The notes: generated by a model from the letters alone, not told the origin. DNA of 64,000 bases from Helicoverpa zea (GCF_022581195.2 NW_025899711.1:62001-126000); one strand, 5' to 3'; numbered from the stretch's first letter, positions 1-13,061 are shown. Translations and numbers: made by a program.

Positions 1-2261
1 ATTCCTGCAATAATATTTGTAATACATTCTTTCAAAGTGCGTAAGTAAAGTTAGCAATCAATCATACTTGCTCAAGCATACGCAAGGTGTGGCATACCTC
101 AACCGTCGGCATTTCGACGGATTACAGGAAGCTTCGTAATCTGTCAGTAAGTAATCATACATTTAACATTATTTGAAATCATACTGTAGTATAAAAAGTA
201 GAATTTTTCAGCAAAGTTAATAGTTTTGCCCATTCACGATTAATGGTTTCGATTCGCTTCATTAAGGCTGCCGCTGGTGGCAATTTTTTTAATGGTACTT
301 ATGTGAAGCAATTTGGTTTGGATTACATGGCCGAATGATTTTTTTTTAATGAATTGTGATTTTTATTCGGAAAATAAGCCAACTATGCTACTCCAATATT
401 AATATTCTAAATCGATGAAGAAGTTAAAAATAAGGCAAATTATCAAATTATTCAGAATTGACTCAGAAGCCCTTCTTTTTAAATAATTTTCTAAATGGTC
501 AAATTCCAATTACATCAAATCTCGTCTTGCGCAAGCCCAAAAATATTGGCACTCGAAATTCTTTCGCTCTTACACGTGGGAATTAAATTAAGATCCGCAA
601 ACTTTCCAAATATTATTACGTATTCAAATGGTATACTGAGCAGAAGCAGCTTTATATTCAACAATAGTCAATGATACTTAGGACTCAAGTTTGTCATATG
701 CAGAGAATCACGGAAGGTCTACTTGGATAAATATCCTGTTTCCATATGCTTGGTTTTTCGAAGCCGTGAAGATCGATAAATCATCAAAGTAAAGCTGTGT
801 TTATCGCGAATCATTCTTTGGATGGGAGAATATCTTTAGACAAAGAAGTGACTGAATAAGATTTAATGATGATAGGAATCAGAGAAATAGATCAATCATG
901 CAAATGAGTCTTTGGCTGAATTCTCTCTGAACGAGAGGAATGATCCGAAGTGACGCTATATATACATACTATTGTATCAAAATCAGTCTTTAGAGTTTGT
1001 TCTGGAGGACTTTATTTTCTTTTCAGTGGTACACCTTTTGTAATATTCTGTCTAGTCAGTCCATTGTGTGGCTTAACTATACACTCAACTTTGCCCACTT
1101 ATGATAAGTGTATTACAAGCTTTATGCTTACACTGTAATCTGTAGTATCTGATATGTCAGCAGGGGTTAAGTGAAAATCGTTTGCAGATAGGTCAATGTA
1201 GGACATCAATCTTTATAGCAAGTCTTTTATGATAAGTTATGCGTTTTCCACCAATGTCCGTGAAGATTTTGTTTGTTAGGGAAAATTGAGAGTTTTGGTT
1301 CGAATAATTATCTGGTATATTGAAAAAAGACAAAAGGTAAACATAGTAAAGACATTTGTGAATATGCACTAAGTACGTAGACAGCTACACACGAATATTG
1401 GAATATAGGTAAAACTCATTCATGAGCAATGAAGTGTATTAGATCAATTTCTGATACTTTCATCGCCACGCTCACTTCATTACGCCATATTTACGAATGA
1501 ATTCGCGTATAAGCGTAACATTAAAATTCATACAAACCTTAACAAAACAAAAATCAATGCTTATCTGATTCCTCGATTATATTATCTAGATAGATTTCTA
1601 TTTAATAAAAGTTTATCTACTGTTATTATGAATGATACGACCAAATCTCCCCTTTGGTCTCTTCCGAGGAAGTAATAATGAACACTACATAACTAAAATA
1701 TCAAAGTAGGTAATGAAGGAGCCCACGTGATCAACATCTGATCGAACATGTATCAATTTTACTTGGCACTACTCAATTTAGTCGAACATTTAGTACAAAA
1801 TACTAAACCTACTTAATATACAATTATGCTTAAAAAGCAAACATGTTCCGAGACTTAAAGCGATCGACTTTTGATCGATTGGGCTTCATCGATGTCTCGA
1901 CTGCCTATAAGAAAATCTTTTAGGTCAAACGAAAGTGAAGTTAATGGAAATAATTTAATAAAATTACTGAAGCGGTTAGTTACATGTATTAGTATTGATA
2001 TTGTAAGTAATTGAATGTTTTAAACATGAGATTTAGACTCTCGATATTGACGATGATCAATGAATTAATCTGTAGCTGTCATCGATGATGACGATCGATG
2101 AAAGTATTTTCGAAGTTACTTTACCGCATTATGCTTTCTGCCGTCTATGTTGAATCTTCAAGGATTCCTCTAAGATAATACGATTTACAGTAACAATCCC
2201 TCTGTCCTGAAGTAAGGGTCGGGTTGTGGAAACGTTTTTTATACACACCTTTGTATATTTA
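1..2261. other. AT-rich DNA, no gene seen
   Basis: Only chance open frames of about 60 codons occur. No repeat family is recognised. Confidence 0.5.
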
Positions 2262-2322
2262 CTATATGGAAGCCGACCCCAACATAGTTGGGAAAAGGCT
2301 CGGAGGATGATGATGATGATGT
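2262..2322 (+). mobile_element. Retroposon 3' end with GAT repeat tail
   Basis: GGAAGCCGACCCCAACATAG continues with TTGGGAAAAGGCTCGGAGG and then (ATG)n. This is the tail of a retroposon that I know as very common in Lepidoptera. Only the 3' end is present. Confidence 0.75.
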
Positions 2323-3957
2323 ATATTTACTAAGCAAACAAAGCTTAATGCTAAAGTTTTCATTTACAGGTCCCTATTCTAAAAGAAACGGTAGGTAGCT
2401 AGAATAAAAAGTAAAAATTTCTTAACCGATTATCTTTTCGTCCTATTTACAAGTTGTCACTAGACTCAATCAGTCTCGAAACTCGAGCAATAAAGTGGCA
2501 GTGATTTGTATATAACGACGGGCATAAAGAAATAAGTGTAATAGCACTTGATAGGTTGCAGCAGGATGAATGGCGCGGTCTCCTAGAAAAGCATGTGTTG
2601 CATCCGGGGCGGCGGGCACGCGACGAGAGCACGCGCACTCAGAGACATGAGGCGTGCGTCGCTAAAGAGTGCGGCTTTTGAAAGAGGTTCTTTTTGGTAA
2701 GAATGACTAAGATTTTTTTTTTTTGAAAGGAATATCAAACAGCAGTATATTACACAGTAGGCACACAATTATTTTGTATTTGAAAAAAAAAACGGACGCT
2801 TTGAGCACTTCTTCCTTGCTATTTAGAGGAGGCCTTCTGGAGAGATATAAATTGGCCGTTGATGATAAGTGTCATAGGTAGTTTAAGATGAATATGATCA
2901 TGAAATTAGTAGGTAGGTAGTAGTTTGGTTTTCATTTCCATTTCAAGAACAAAATAGAATTCACCAATTTTGTTTCAATATTTGCAAACGCTAGGCGTCA
3001 AACCTTTTTCTATTTCGCCAGTTCCCAATCAAAGCTCGCACCGCATCTCATCGTACCCACACATACGTACATACGTGTATCAGTCAGTGACAACAGCCCA
3101 CTTGCGCGCATCCTACTTGCGACCTTGCCGACCGACATGCGACATGCGCTCACAGATTTCACTTCCTCTTGACGCGTTTGAAAAAATTTCATTAAACCCG
3201 CTTTGATCTTCGAGTTTATGGCGGAGGCTGTGCGTAGATTAGCCAATGGAATGTTGAGGTTTGAATGGGTAGGTTGTCCGTTTGAAAATGGAACTGAAAA
3301 TTGTGAGTAGCTGATTTCATTCAAATTGAGACTTCTTTTCTATAGCATTTATACAAGATGTTGATTTGCATTTGTGCAATATTCAAGGACGTAATTATGC
3401 TTTTATTGGGTCATACTTGCTACTGAATAGGGCTCTGTTGTATAGATTGGTATGTGGTTATATATAACATGTCATTTGGTTATATAATTTACCTTTTCTA
3501 GTTCGTCACATATTAATCTAGCTCTTTGATGAATAAACTTTGAAATGTTTACCTTACAAATAAATGGTAAGTAAAGCTTACTTACAACTTACATTCTCAA
3601 TATAAAGAATTTTCTCTGCTTCCTAAGTAGGTACCCACAATTTACTTCTTCACGTACTCTTCACTTATTTGAAAGTTTATTTTCCAATATCACAATCAAT
3701 ATTTCATACGACATTATAATAAAGCTTTCTACAAATCTTGCAACAGCCCAAGACCCTAATCCCTCTGTGCTTACAACGTCGTTTGCATTAGACGTGTGAA
3801 GGAAAATAAATTTTTGACAAACACACTGTATCCGGAGAAAATACGTCCTCCGTACTTAAACGTGGGAAATTAATAACATAACATCAATTGAAGAATGTTC
3901 TTTTATCTTAAACTACGTACACACTAAGCTTTCTCACTAGACGTCGTTGGTTACGCG
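2323..3957. other. Mostly AT-rich, two GC-rich patches
   Basis: GC-rich patches at about 2565-2690 and 3030-3180 create short open frames on both strands. The second holds a TCAGTCAGT motif that could suit an initiator. Nothing further supports a gene or promoter. Confidence 0.35.
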
Positions 3958-4080
3958 TGCGATAGACAGCATCGTTGGTATAGACACCGGGTTTTATTAC
4001 AGGGTCCCACCAAAATCACTTTGAGGGTTTTAAGAAACATTCACAAAGCCTTTGGTCTGGAAGTTGATTTCTACTCTCGT
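3958..4080 (+). mobile_element. Degenerate copy of the same SINE
   Basis: The stretch AAAATCACTTTGAGGGTTTT, then an ACATTCACAAAGCC-type segment and CTGGAAGTTGATT, parallels the body of the intact SINE at 5970-6035 with scattered changes. The head before it keeps only part of the A-box and B-box. No flanking duplication is visible. Confidence 0.6.
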
Positions 4081-4661
4081 GAATTGAAGATCACATAATG
4101 CCAGAATGCGCGTGATCCTTACCAATACCTGGTTGAGAACGTGCAAACGTATATCGAAAATGTGAAACTATATGTTGGAATGCCTAGTCTGTATGTGGCT
4201 TTAGACTTTCCTTTGAAAACTATAAACTCGAACTTATGAGCAATCACTGCTTGGTTTTTGCGTCCTACGTTAACCAAAAACGTTGTTTATCATCATGATA
4301 TGCTAACTATGCTGAATTTTTTGTCATCATGATAGTGCAATTTTGTTAACATGCTTAGAATGAATATTACTTTTTTTGGCTGCTCATGTGCATCTCAAGG
4401 CAGAATTTTTTTCAGTTAAATACTTTCCGGCATAACATTGGAGAGGTCTTGAAAAAAGTTGACGTAGACACGTTATCAAATAAATTGCAAGAACCTACAT
4501 AGTAGGTACTTTTGTGTATAATGTAATTAACATTTTAATCTTACGAAAAGCTCAATCATTCATTTATTAAACAGAAAAAAATATATCATCACATTTTTCA
4601 GTCACTTTCAATTTAGATTCTCATCAACGTGTTAACTCCGTCCTTATCCTTGGTATAAGGA

Positions 4662-5071
4662 ACAAGTATAAGTTTTAGTCGGCCGATAGTTGGCTTGGGC
4701 TCATAAGTCAGTATGAAGATGAACTGAAGTACACCAAACAAGGTATTTGTCCGGTATCAGGCTGATTAAAAACTTTGTCTGTCATTTATCATCCTTGGCA
4801 GTCGTAATACGGGTAGTCAGAAGAAAGTAAGTCTGACACCAGTCAAACCAAGGGGCATTGGGTTGCCCGGTAGCTGGGTTGAGGTGGTTAGATCTGCATT
4901 CGGTTAGACAGGAAGCTGAACCCAACATAGTTGGGAAAAAGGCTCGGAAGATGACTGACTAAAACTTATGAATTCACGATTTTCTAAAATTAAATAAAAA
5001 AACAACCACCGTGGCCAACAGACAGCCGACTGTTTAGTCTACGTTTAGACTAAGGCTGTCCTTATACTTGT
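4662..5071. mobile_element. MITE-like element split by a retroposon insertion
   Basis: Ends ACAAGTATAAG (4662-4672) and its inverse CTTATACTTGT (5061-5071) bracket the segment. Inside, TTTTAGTCGGCCGATAGTTG and the ATGAAGATGAA stretch match the element at 11649-11871, as does GCCGACTGTTTAGTCT near its right end. The middle (about 4785-4963) is foreign: it is a retroposon fragment. Confidence 0.65.
4785..4963 (+). mobile_element. Retroposon fragment inserted in the element above
   Basis: It contains GGCAGTCGTAATACGGGTAG, the GGGTTGCCCGGTAGCTGGGT stretch and CCCAACATAGTTGGGAAAAA, then a GGAAGATGACTGACT tail. These are the widespread lepidopteran retroposon motifs also seen at 2262, 37766 and 42120. 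Direction is plus. Confidence 0.75.
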
Positions 5072-5886
5072 AATCAGCAACATAGCTCCCTACATGTTAT
5101 TCCGAAGGGAAATTATTATACTTTGGGATCTTATTTTATTATCCGCTTCTTTAGAGCGAGTGATTGCGACCTCGGCTTTGGGACTAATGCCTTATAATTA
5201 CTTATTGTAAGCCCCGTCCTTGGCTAACAATTGAAATTAGGTACCTACATTAAATTGCTCTAATTAAGTAAGTGTTTTTTTTTTCGGCACAAAAAGTCTG
5301 AACTTTTGTTGATCAAAAGTGTTTAAACTTTTGTTGTTGATAAGGAATGTTTTTTAGTTTCTGAAATATTTTGAAGAATGAAAACAGTTAACTTATTTAC
5401 TTGAAGCACTGTTATATAAAAGCCCACTCAAGTTTAACCGTATAGGTTGGAGTTTCCTTGCTTTTGAACATTTTTCTATGCAAGTGTTGATTCAATATTG
5501 AATATTATTTGAAAAGCCTGAGCACAGAAAATGATGAAACATAAGCTATTTACTTCTAATCATATATTTTATTAAACTCAAACTTTTTTATTTCAAATAG
5601 GCCTATGAAAGTTCTTTCGAAACGTCAAAGTTAGGTGCACCTACGTGCTTACTTATTATGTGACATGCGAAACTGTTGTGCCAGCTACTACAACGTTTTC
5701 GTTGCGTTAACTAATAACCAATTTTTTTGGACATTTGCCAAATAACTCCTAATTCTTTTCAACATATTTTAATTGATCTCCGAACAAATCAGCAAACGTA
5801 ACTGACGAACAAAAAACACGAATGCTGTTAGACGTATACAATGACACGCAACTGTGCCGGCGCGGGCGCTACATTGGCGTTATGAT

Positions 5887-6278
5887 AGGGCTGTCATAAC
5901 TGCCTCGTTGGTCTAGTTGTCGCAAGTGTGGCTGCTGAGCACGAGGTCTCGGGTTCGATTCCCGAGTCGGGCCGAAATCGCTTTGTGGGTTTTAGAAGAC
6001 TTTCACAAAGCAGCCCGAAGCCTGGAAGTTGGTGATTGATTCACCCGTGCATCGGAGAGCACGTCAATGTCGGTCCTGCGCCTGATCTCTTTCCGGTCGT
6101 GTCGGATTGCCGTCCCATCGGGCTATGAGAGTGAAGGAATAGGGAGTGCACCTGTGTCTGCGCAAATGCTTGTGCACTATAATATGTCCTGCGCAGTTGG
6201 CTAATCTCCTTACATGAGAACAGCCGCCGTAGCCGATAATCGGCTAGGAGGACATCATCATCATCACAGGGCTGTCAT
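5887..6278 (+). mobile_element. tRNA-derived SINE with target-site duplication
   Basis: The body (5898-6267) begins with a tRNA-like head: an A-box TGGTCTAGTTG near 5910 and a B-box GGTTCGATTCC near 5951. A tRNA-unrelated body follows, and the element ends in ATCATCATCATCA. The 11-bp sequence AGGGCTGTCAT flanks it exactly on both sides (5887-5897 and 6268-6278). It is complete and looks fairly young. It resembles lepidopteran tRNA SINEs such as those described in Helicoverpa; the family name is not verified. Confidence 0.9.
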
Positions 6279-7448
6279 CCGTCCATCGTCTATTAGAATA
6301 AAACAGTCAACTGTTGCATTAGCCTGCCAAAATTCCGAGCAATTCTTTCTAAGATTCTTGTCACACTTTTGATCGATAAATGCAGCTGTTACTTAGCCAT
6401 AAACTAGTATTTAAAATAATCTGGAAAGTATTTGTTAATGATTTAACGAAGACAAGAATCACACTTTGGGATTTTAAAATAAACTCCTCACTGATATCAC
6501 CTCAGTTTTACACGACAATAGTCATTATTAGTAAGCTTCCATAGAACGACCGTATAATATTTTCTTAACATCATGTCACATGAAATAGAGGAACAGAAAC
6601 TTAATAACACTGAAGTACATAATACCTTTTTACGAGGGTTTCCAGGACAAAATTTCAAATTCACCTAAGCTTTGTAGTATACTTACATCAATGTCCGGTA
6701 AGCAATTTACTTGAGTGATGATGACAACCCTATTTATACGTTTTCACTGTAAATGCAACGTTTCAACTGTCACGGATCAATGCACGCGTGATGGAGATTG
6801 TTACGCATACTGCGATAATATTAAACCAACTTTAAAAACTTTATTTTTCCTCGTCCTGAGAAAATTTTAATCATCAATGAAAAATTGTCGGCTTCCAAAC
6901 AAAATGAACAACACTAAAAAAAAAAAATACAAAACCGAATAAAAAAAAATCCCCGGACGCAAATTGCCGATAGAATAGCATTCAGATACGTATCTCTTTG
7001 CTGTAAAATTAGTTATATAATTAGTCAAAATTAGATCACAAAGCTCTATTTGCAGTGTCAATGTTGATATTCAAAACAATAAACAAACTCAAGTCGCATT
7101 TTTAACCGACTTCCCAAAAAATAGATTCTCATAATTCGGATGTCCATATATTTTTTGTAATTACGTTGGTATTTTTCCTTAAACTTGTAACTTGACACGA
7201 AGATAGATTATACGGTATATTATTTCTAATAAAAGCTTTGTTTTGGGTCACCATTTAATTGTTTAAATCTTGTTTGAGACAAGTTTCTTGAGAACTTTTG
7301 CGCGTTTCACGTCAGCAGCTGTTATTAAGCAAAATAGTTGAACAATACGAAAATATGCTATGATCTATGTTCATAGACCATATAAACGTACTTTTTAGGG
7401 TTCCGTACCTCGAAAGGAAAAAACGGAACCCTTATAGGATCACTTTGT

Positions 7449-7453
7449 TGTCC

Positions 7454-7488
<35 letters not shown>
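7449..7488. repeat. (TCTG)n microsatellite
   Basis: About nine to ten uninterrupted TCTG units lie just inside the left end of the composite repeat. This position is typical for that repeat family. Confidence 0.9.
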
Positions 7489-8429
7489 AAGACCCTTTAT
7501 CTTAAGAACGCGTGAACGTATCAAGCTGAAATTCACATGAAATACTCTGGTCTATTGTCCCTTTAAGCTGTGAAAATATCAAACTTCTAAGCCAAGCCAA
7601 TCAAAAGATACAACCGATTATGTCGATATTTTCAACAAATTTTCGACACTCGCAAAGGAATCAAAACCTACAGGGTACTTCCCGTAAACTCAGAATCTTG
7701 AAATTTGGCATGAAGCATTGTCATATAATGCAAATATAGGAAAAATTGCGAAAATCACATTTTTTTAGTTATATAATATAATAAAAATATTTTAATAAAA
7801 TGAAACTTACTACCTTATTTCTCACGAACGAATAAAGGTACCAAATTGAAATTTATACCAAATACCTAGGTCTATTGTCCCTTTAAGCAATGAAAAAATC
7901 AAACTTCTAAGTTAACGCAATCAAAAGATACAGCAGTTTTACCGACACCTTAGACGAATTTCCGTCACACGCTAGGGAATCAAAACCTACAAGGTACTGC
8001 CCGTGAACTCAGAATCTTGAAATTCGGCACGAAGCAACGTTATATAGTACAGATAAAGGAAAAATTACGAAAATGATTTTGAAGTTACATAGAATATTAA
8101 AATAATATTATTTTTGCTTACATGACATAAAATATTTTTTTAATAATTATAAACTTACTACTTACCCTTTTTCACATGAACGCGTAGAGATATTAAAGTT
8201 TTGATAAAAAGTGAAATTCATATCAAACACTTCTTAAATATAATGGCCTCTAAACTGTGAAAAATTTTAAATCATTCGAAGGTCATTGGGCACCTTAGTA
8301 TGGAAACCATACCCACGGCAGATACGAACGAAAGATAGCACAGTATAATGATAAAGGCTCTGATTTACTATGGCATTAGTCGCATCAATGTGAACCATGG
8401 GAATCTAGAGAAAATCAGGTGTAAACATC

Positions 8430-9540
8430 AAATATTTTCCTCATTTCAATGGGGAATTTAAACGACCACGTTTGACGGATTTGAGAAATCATTTCTTTGT
8501 AGTGAAAGAGTATACTCGCCGTTTATTTCCATTGTCATCAGGTCAGGATCTGATGATGGAAATCCTGAGAAATCGAGGGCAACTATCAGAAATTGTAGGC
8601 ATGCATAGGATTTAAACTTGATTCTCAGATGTATGTCTGGTGATACTATCAAACAGTGAAGGTTTAGAGCTTACCTGATGATGGAGACGTGAGAAAGTCG
8701 AGAGAACTCCTTAACGGTATGTTTTTAGTTACGTCGTGTTTATATTATTCGTATTGACGAGAACTTTTCACAAAAGTTAAAAATAAAAACTTTTTACAAA
8801 AAAAAACAACTTCTAAAAACAACAAGAAAACTGTTTATATGCATCGGTCTAGATCTCGGTGGTTAAATAAATATAGATGCATCCTCTAGACACCGACTTC
8901 TAGACCGATGCATCTAACATCTTTTTAATTACTTTCATGCTTTTGTTTTCTTGTTGCTTTTTTATATGTTTGAAGTTGGATTTGTTGTTGTGTAAAATGC
9001 TACAAAATAAAGCCGACTTTATAAAACAAAGAAAGGGACAGAATACTTTTGTCAAGGCTCTAGAAACGTAAAGCCAGCAGCCCCGAATCTAACTCTCTAG
9101 AGGTCGTTGTTACAATTCGACAGCTACAAGTCGTCAGGCGGTTTCGAAAAAAACCTGAAACTGGGGCTCGTTAGGTGATTAATCCCTCAAAAATAAAAGA
9201 TCCCATTCCTGCAATGGCTGCTTTCTCTTTCTCTTTGCTATCGATCCCACAATGGCAGTCAAACCTATCTATGTGGAAAGTCTTCGCCAATACGAATAAA
9301 ATAAACCCAAACACGTGGTAGTTGCAACATACCGTTCAGGAGTTCCCTCGACTCTCTTTAGTCTCCATAATCAAATCAGCTCCAAACCTTCACTGTTTAC
9401 CAGTACCCTCAAAAATACACTCACATGTCTGGTTATGACTCGATGCGTGCCTACAATATTCAAGAGTTGCCCTCGATTTCTCAGGGTTTCCAGATCCTCA
9501 TCAGATCCTGGTCATCCGAATTGGCATCTTCCTTCTTTAT
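8430..9540. mobile_element. Element with large inverted arms, related to the repeat at 40.65-41.46 kb
   Basis: The arm at about 8480-8700 reads, in reverse, like the arm at about 9310-9520: GTTCCCTCGACTCTC versus its inverse near 8690, and CCTCGATTTCTCAGGGTTTC versus its inverse near 8560. Between them is a hairpin, GCATCGGTCTAGA (8842) against TCTAGACCGATGCATC (8901). The same motifs recur at 40650-41340. No coding frame is seen. Confidence 0.6.
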
Positions 9541-10660
9541 GAACATTCTTTAACAATAAAAACTAGCATTGCAACCTGTACAATCCTCTGAAACTGCTTG
9601 TCTTTTATATTTTTCAAACGATCCTGGACATTCGTCTTCATGGAATTTTAATAAAATATTATATTCAAAGAAACGTCATACCATTCTCCACGATTTAAAA
9701 CTACTTTGATTCATGTCCGCCACTTTTTACAAAGCGGGTCAGATATGCCCAATGACCTTTAAGACATAATTAGTTATTTTCAATCAAATTTCTGAATGAT
9801 GACTATAAAATGTTGTATATAAATAAGTTTAATAAAATAACTTTTACAAGGTACTGGCCTACTATTTTAGTTATATTATAAAATAAAAAATATTAACTAT
9901 TTTGACTCTCACGAAATTACCATAACTAAGATTGTTCTAAACTTAACGGTTGGCGCGAAACTCACTTTCTATCTATACAGGATTTGTACGGAACCCTCGC
10001 TGCGCGAGTCCGACTCGCACTTGGCCGGTTTTATTATTTCTTAAAACAACTATTTACATTGAAAATTGAACGCGAAAAATTCATAGTAGGATTTTTCATT
10101 GGGTCTGTGAAGACGAACCTAAATGTTTTCAGAGCAGAAAGTGGCTGAAAGGAAAGAGTATTAAATAAATATACTAGTAAAATTACACCTACTTTTTTCA
10201 TGAAAAAATTAAAACATAAGTATTTTTTCACACACATGGTAATTCAAGTTAAGATGTCATACAAAGGCAATAAATATAAAATATGATATAAAGGAAAGTA
10301 TAATAAACGATCGGTAAACAACTGCTATCACTTTATAAGAAGACCTGTCCAACAAGCAACAGAATATTTATACCTCAATAACAGTTTATACCTAGGATAT
10401 TATTTTAATGTAGTACATTATAATAGCCATTAAATATAAGTCCCATACTTGAGTTCTTACGAGTGGTTCTAGAGAAAGTAGTGCTTAAGGTTACGACTCA
10501 CGATCCTTTGAACTTTGCAGCAGTAGCGAATTGCGTGCGGAATATCCGATCTTGTTTTAAATGTACAAGAAAAGTAATAGTAAGTAAATAAAGAAAATAC
10601 TAATTAATATCGTGTTTGTAAATGGTATTTTGTTGGTCTGTTGGACGTACACCGTCGTTG

Positions 10661-10785
10661 AACACTTGTCTAAAAAAACGTCATATTATGACGTTGAAAT
10701 AAGGTCCATTTTGCAGACACACTTTTTTTAGACAAGTGTTAAACTGATGTTTAACTATTTGTAGTAAGGCTGACAAGGTTTAAAC
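10661..10785. mobile_element. MITE copy with ACACTTGTCTA inverted ends
   Basis: AACACTTGTCTAAAAAAA at 10661 is inverted as TTTTTTTAGACAAGTGTT ending near 10741. Outer right sequence TTGTAGTAAGGC matches the inverted outer end of a second copy at 56886-57026. The outer left end is decayed. Confidence 0.65.
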
Positions 10786-11648
10786 AGTGGTACTGATGGA
10801 ACTGACTCATTTGATAAGAGATGACGGACTTTTTTCATAATGGGGTCGCGGGAGAATCCCCTTGGAGCTTGATATTTTAAATGGTCTTAAAAAAGCATCA
10901 TTACAGTTTGTAATAAACAGAGAAGGAAAGCCAAATATTAAATAAAGGTTAAAATCAAAGACTGGCAAAAATAATGGATTCCAAGATAGAAAAGGTTCTT
11001 ATTAGGAATGGACGGAAATTCAACAAACTCTCGGGTGCGAAACTTTAACAAAGTTTGACTGAACTTCGACTCTCGCACATAGGTACCTACTTTTGTCAAA
11101 ACTTGGGAAGAAGGCCAACTATATCATTTATACGAGCTATTTCTTTTGCAAGTTTCAGGTTTTAGTTTTTTTATTCTTTCAGTTCACTTTTAGTTTTCTA
11201 TTTGGAAGTGAATGACAATATTTTACTAGTAGCTCCTTTAGATTTCCAACGTGTCACTATCGGGTAATTAGCATGGATTATTCTTTTAATCTGATCTGAT
11301 TAATTTGTGCAAATCTTTACGTAGATTCGTAATTCAACCTGCACTCTTAGGCTTAAAGGATAAGATCCTCCTACCTTCTTAAATGGAACCTAATCTTGAC
11401 ATACAATCGATCAACGCATCAGTTACTTAGCGTCAAGCCCCTCCTATATGCCTATCATAAAAGCGAAAAAAAAACCACAACAATATAAAGAAAGTGAAAA
11501 CAGCAAGCATAGATCAAGATAACAATCAAACATGATGTTAAGATAAATCAATATCTAATAAGCATTGTTAAAATTTTGTGCCGCATTCCTGCTTAATGCC
11601 ATCCATATGTAACCTAAAAACTTGATGGGGAACAAAAGAGAACCTTTA

Positions 11649-11871
11649 GAGTACCTGCACACTACAAACTTTTAGTCGGCCGATAGTTTGTTTGGGCTCA
11701 CAAATCAGTATGAAGATGAATGGTATTGCGCACACCACTAAGATCAGGTATTTAGCCAGTATCAGATTAACTAAAAAGTGTGATTGCGATCAAGATTTTT
11801 TTTAACAATATTTTTACTAACCATCAAGTCAACTGTCGGCCGACTGTTTAGTCTTCAGTGTGCGGGTACTC
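11649..11871. mobile_element. MITE, PIF/Harbinger-like by TTA flanks
   Basis: Ends GAGTACCTGCACACT and GTGTGCGGGTACTC form imperfect terminal inverted repeats, which extend into CGGCCGA motifs near both ends. TTA precedes and follows the element, as expected for a 3-bp TWA target duplication of PIF/Harbinger elements. Length 223 bp; no coding capacity. It shares its interior with the element at 4662. Confidence 0.7.
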
Positions 11872-12034
11872 TTATAGGTATTATTTATTTATGACACATC
11901 CAATAATAATTTACATAATTTTCTAAAAATACTGTTAATATTTTATTGTTTGATTGTATCATTTTATGGTGTTTTACAAGCTTTTCTTTAGGCCGTCTCG
12001 TTTGTCATACTCATATAATGATATGATGTGGTTT

Positions 12035-12160
12035 CACTCAATCTAATAACGTCAGGTTGTGGTATTGAGTTTGAATCCCAGGTTGAGTTAAAGTGCTCTC
12101 AGAAGGACACCCCTTTTAACAGTACAGGTGCGGTAATGAATTTGGGCTCATCCATTATTA
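12035..12160 (+). mobile_element. Possible eroded SINE head
   Basis: A B-box-like GTTTGAATCCCAGG near 12069 follows a stretch that could be a decayed A-box. No other part can be aligned with confidence. Confidence 0.25.
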
Positions 12161-12455
12161 CAATGCAAACAAACTACATTAAATAAGCTGCTAAAAACTA
12201 TAACTTAAGCATGTGTTGGTAAAGTTACTATAATAATCCATGATCGTAAAAAATTACAACAGTTTCATTAAAACTTAACTTCTGACCAATAAAACTCACA
12301 TCAATTCTCCCACAGAAAGTCTGAAACAAAATTAAAACAATTAATTTCTCTTACAAAAGTTTGTTTTATATTTAATTAATTAGACACTCATTTAGGAGAT
12401 TATCGTGTCTTGTAAGTAAGATGTAGAAATATAGATAGTTTGAGTGATAGTCATA

Positions 12456-12853
12456 GAGCTATGCCTCATTAGGACGCCAATGGCGACGTCGCCGGCTACG
12501 TATCCAAGTAGTTAGTATTGAAACGTATGGTGCCTAACCCACTTGGCGACGGTATGGCAACGTCGCCAAATTGGAAGCGTGGCCAGCAGCTACATTTCCT
12601 TACGTGGCTTCTGGCTACTGTGGCAGCTTGGCGTCGTTGCCACGGTAGCCACTATAATGTACACGGTAAAGCGCACCTCCCTCACTCAGTCGCCAGTGTG
12701 GTCGCCAGTTAGCCGCCATTTTGTGTCGCTCAGATTTTAACAACTGACAGTCGAGACGCCATGGCCACTCAATTTGGCGACCTTCGGATGCCAGAAGTAG
12801 CCAGATCTGCGTTTCTGGCGACGTCACCATGGCGTCTTAGTGAGGCAGAGCTC
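12456..12853. mobile_element. GC-rich MITE with about 38-bp terminal inverted repeats
   Basis: The left end GAGCTATGCCTCATTAGGAC, then GCCAATGGCGACGTCGCC, is mirrored by GGCGACGTCACCATGGCG and TCTTAGTGAGGCAGAGCTC on the right. The interior is full of GGCGAC/GTCGCC and GCCACGG motifs. Short open frames inside come from its high GC. Confidence 0.75.
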
Positions 12854-13061
12854 TTATCGTACATAATTATCTTGTCACTATGATCGATTGCCTTTTGTTA
12901 CCGTTCAGAACTTATGTCATATGTTTCGGTCGTTAAGTCAATGACGTTGACAATAGATTGAAATTATTGTATGCTGATTAAATTGCTGTTAAATATTGTA
13001 AAAGCATAGCAAATTCAAAAGTCATTTATTTAAAATAGGCTGAAAATCATCACTTTTTAAC

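Larger units (their letters stand above)
7392..10032. mobile_element. Composite lepidopteran repeat, AGGGTTCCGTACC / GACTCGCACTTGGCCGG type
   Basis: The left end, AGGGTTCCGTACC, folds on AACGGAACCCT about 15 bp later and is followed by (TCTG)n. The right end has GTACGGAACCCT (9986-9997), then GCGAGTCCGACTCGCAC and TTGGCCGG. I recognise both ends from a repeat common in Lepidoptera, but not its class. Inside, a unit of about 320 bp is tandemly repeated from 7520 to 8280 (GGTCTATTGTCCCTTTAAG at 7549 and 7869; a third, weaker copy follows). A second element (8430-9540) is inserted in it. Confidence 0.65.

Noticed and set aside
3010..3324. Minus-strand 104-codon frame
   Set aside because: No recognisable domain, no splice partners, and a plus-strand frame is open in the same GC-rich patch; probably chance.
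5905..5975. Apparent tRNA gene
   Set aside because: It has A- and B-boxes but is the head of a SINE: it continues into a retroposon body and is bounded by an 11-bp target duplication.
12518..12830. Three overlapping frames of 64-71 codons
   Set aside because: They fall inside a GC-rich MITE with clear terminal inverted repeats.
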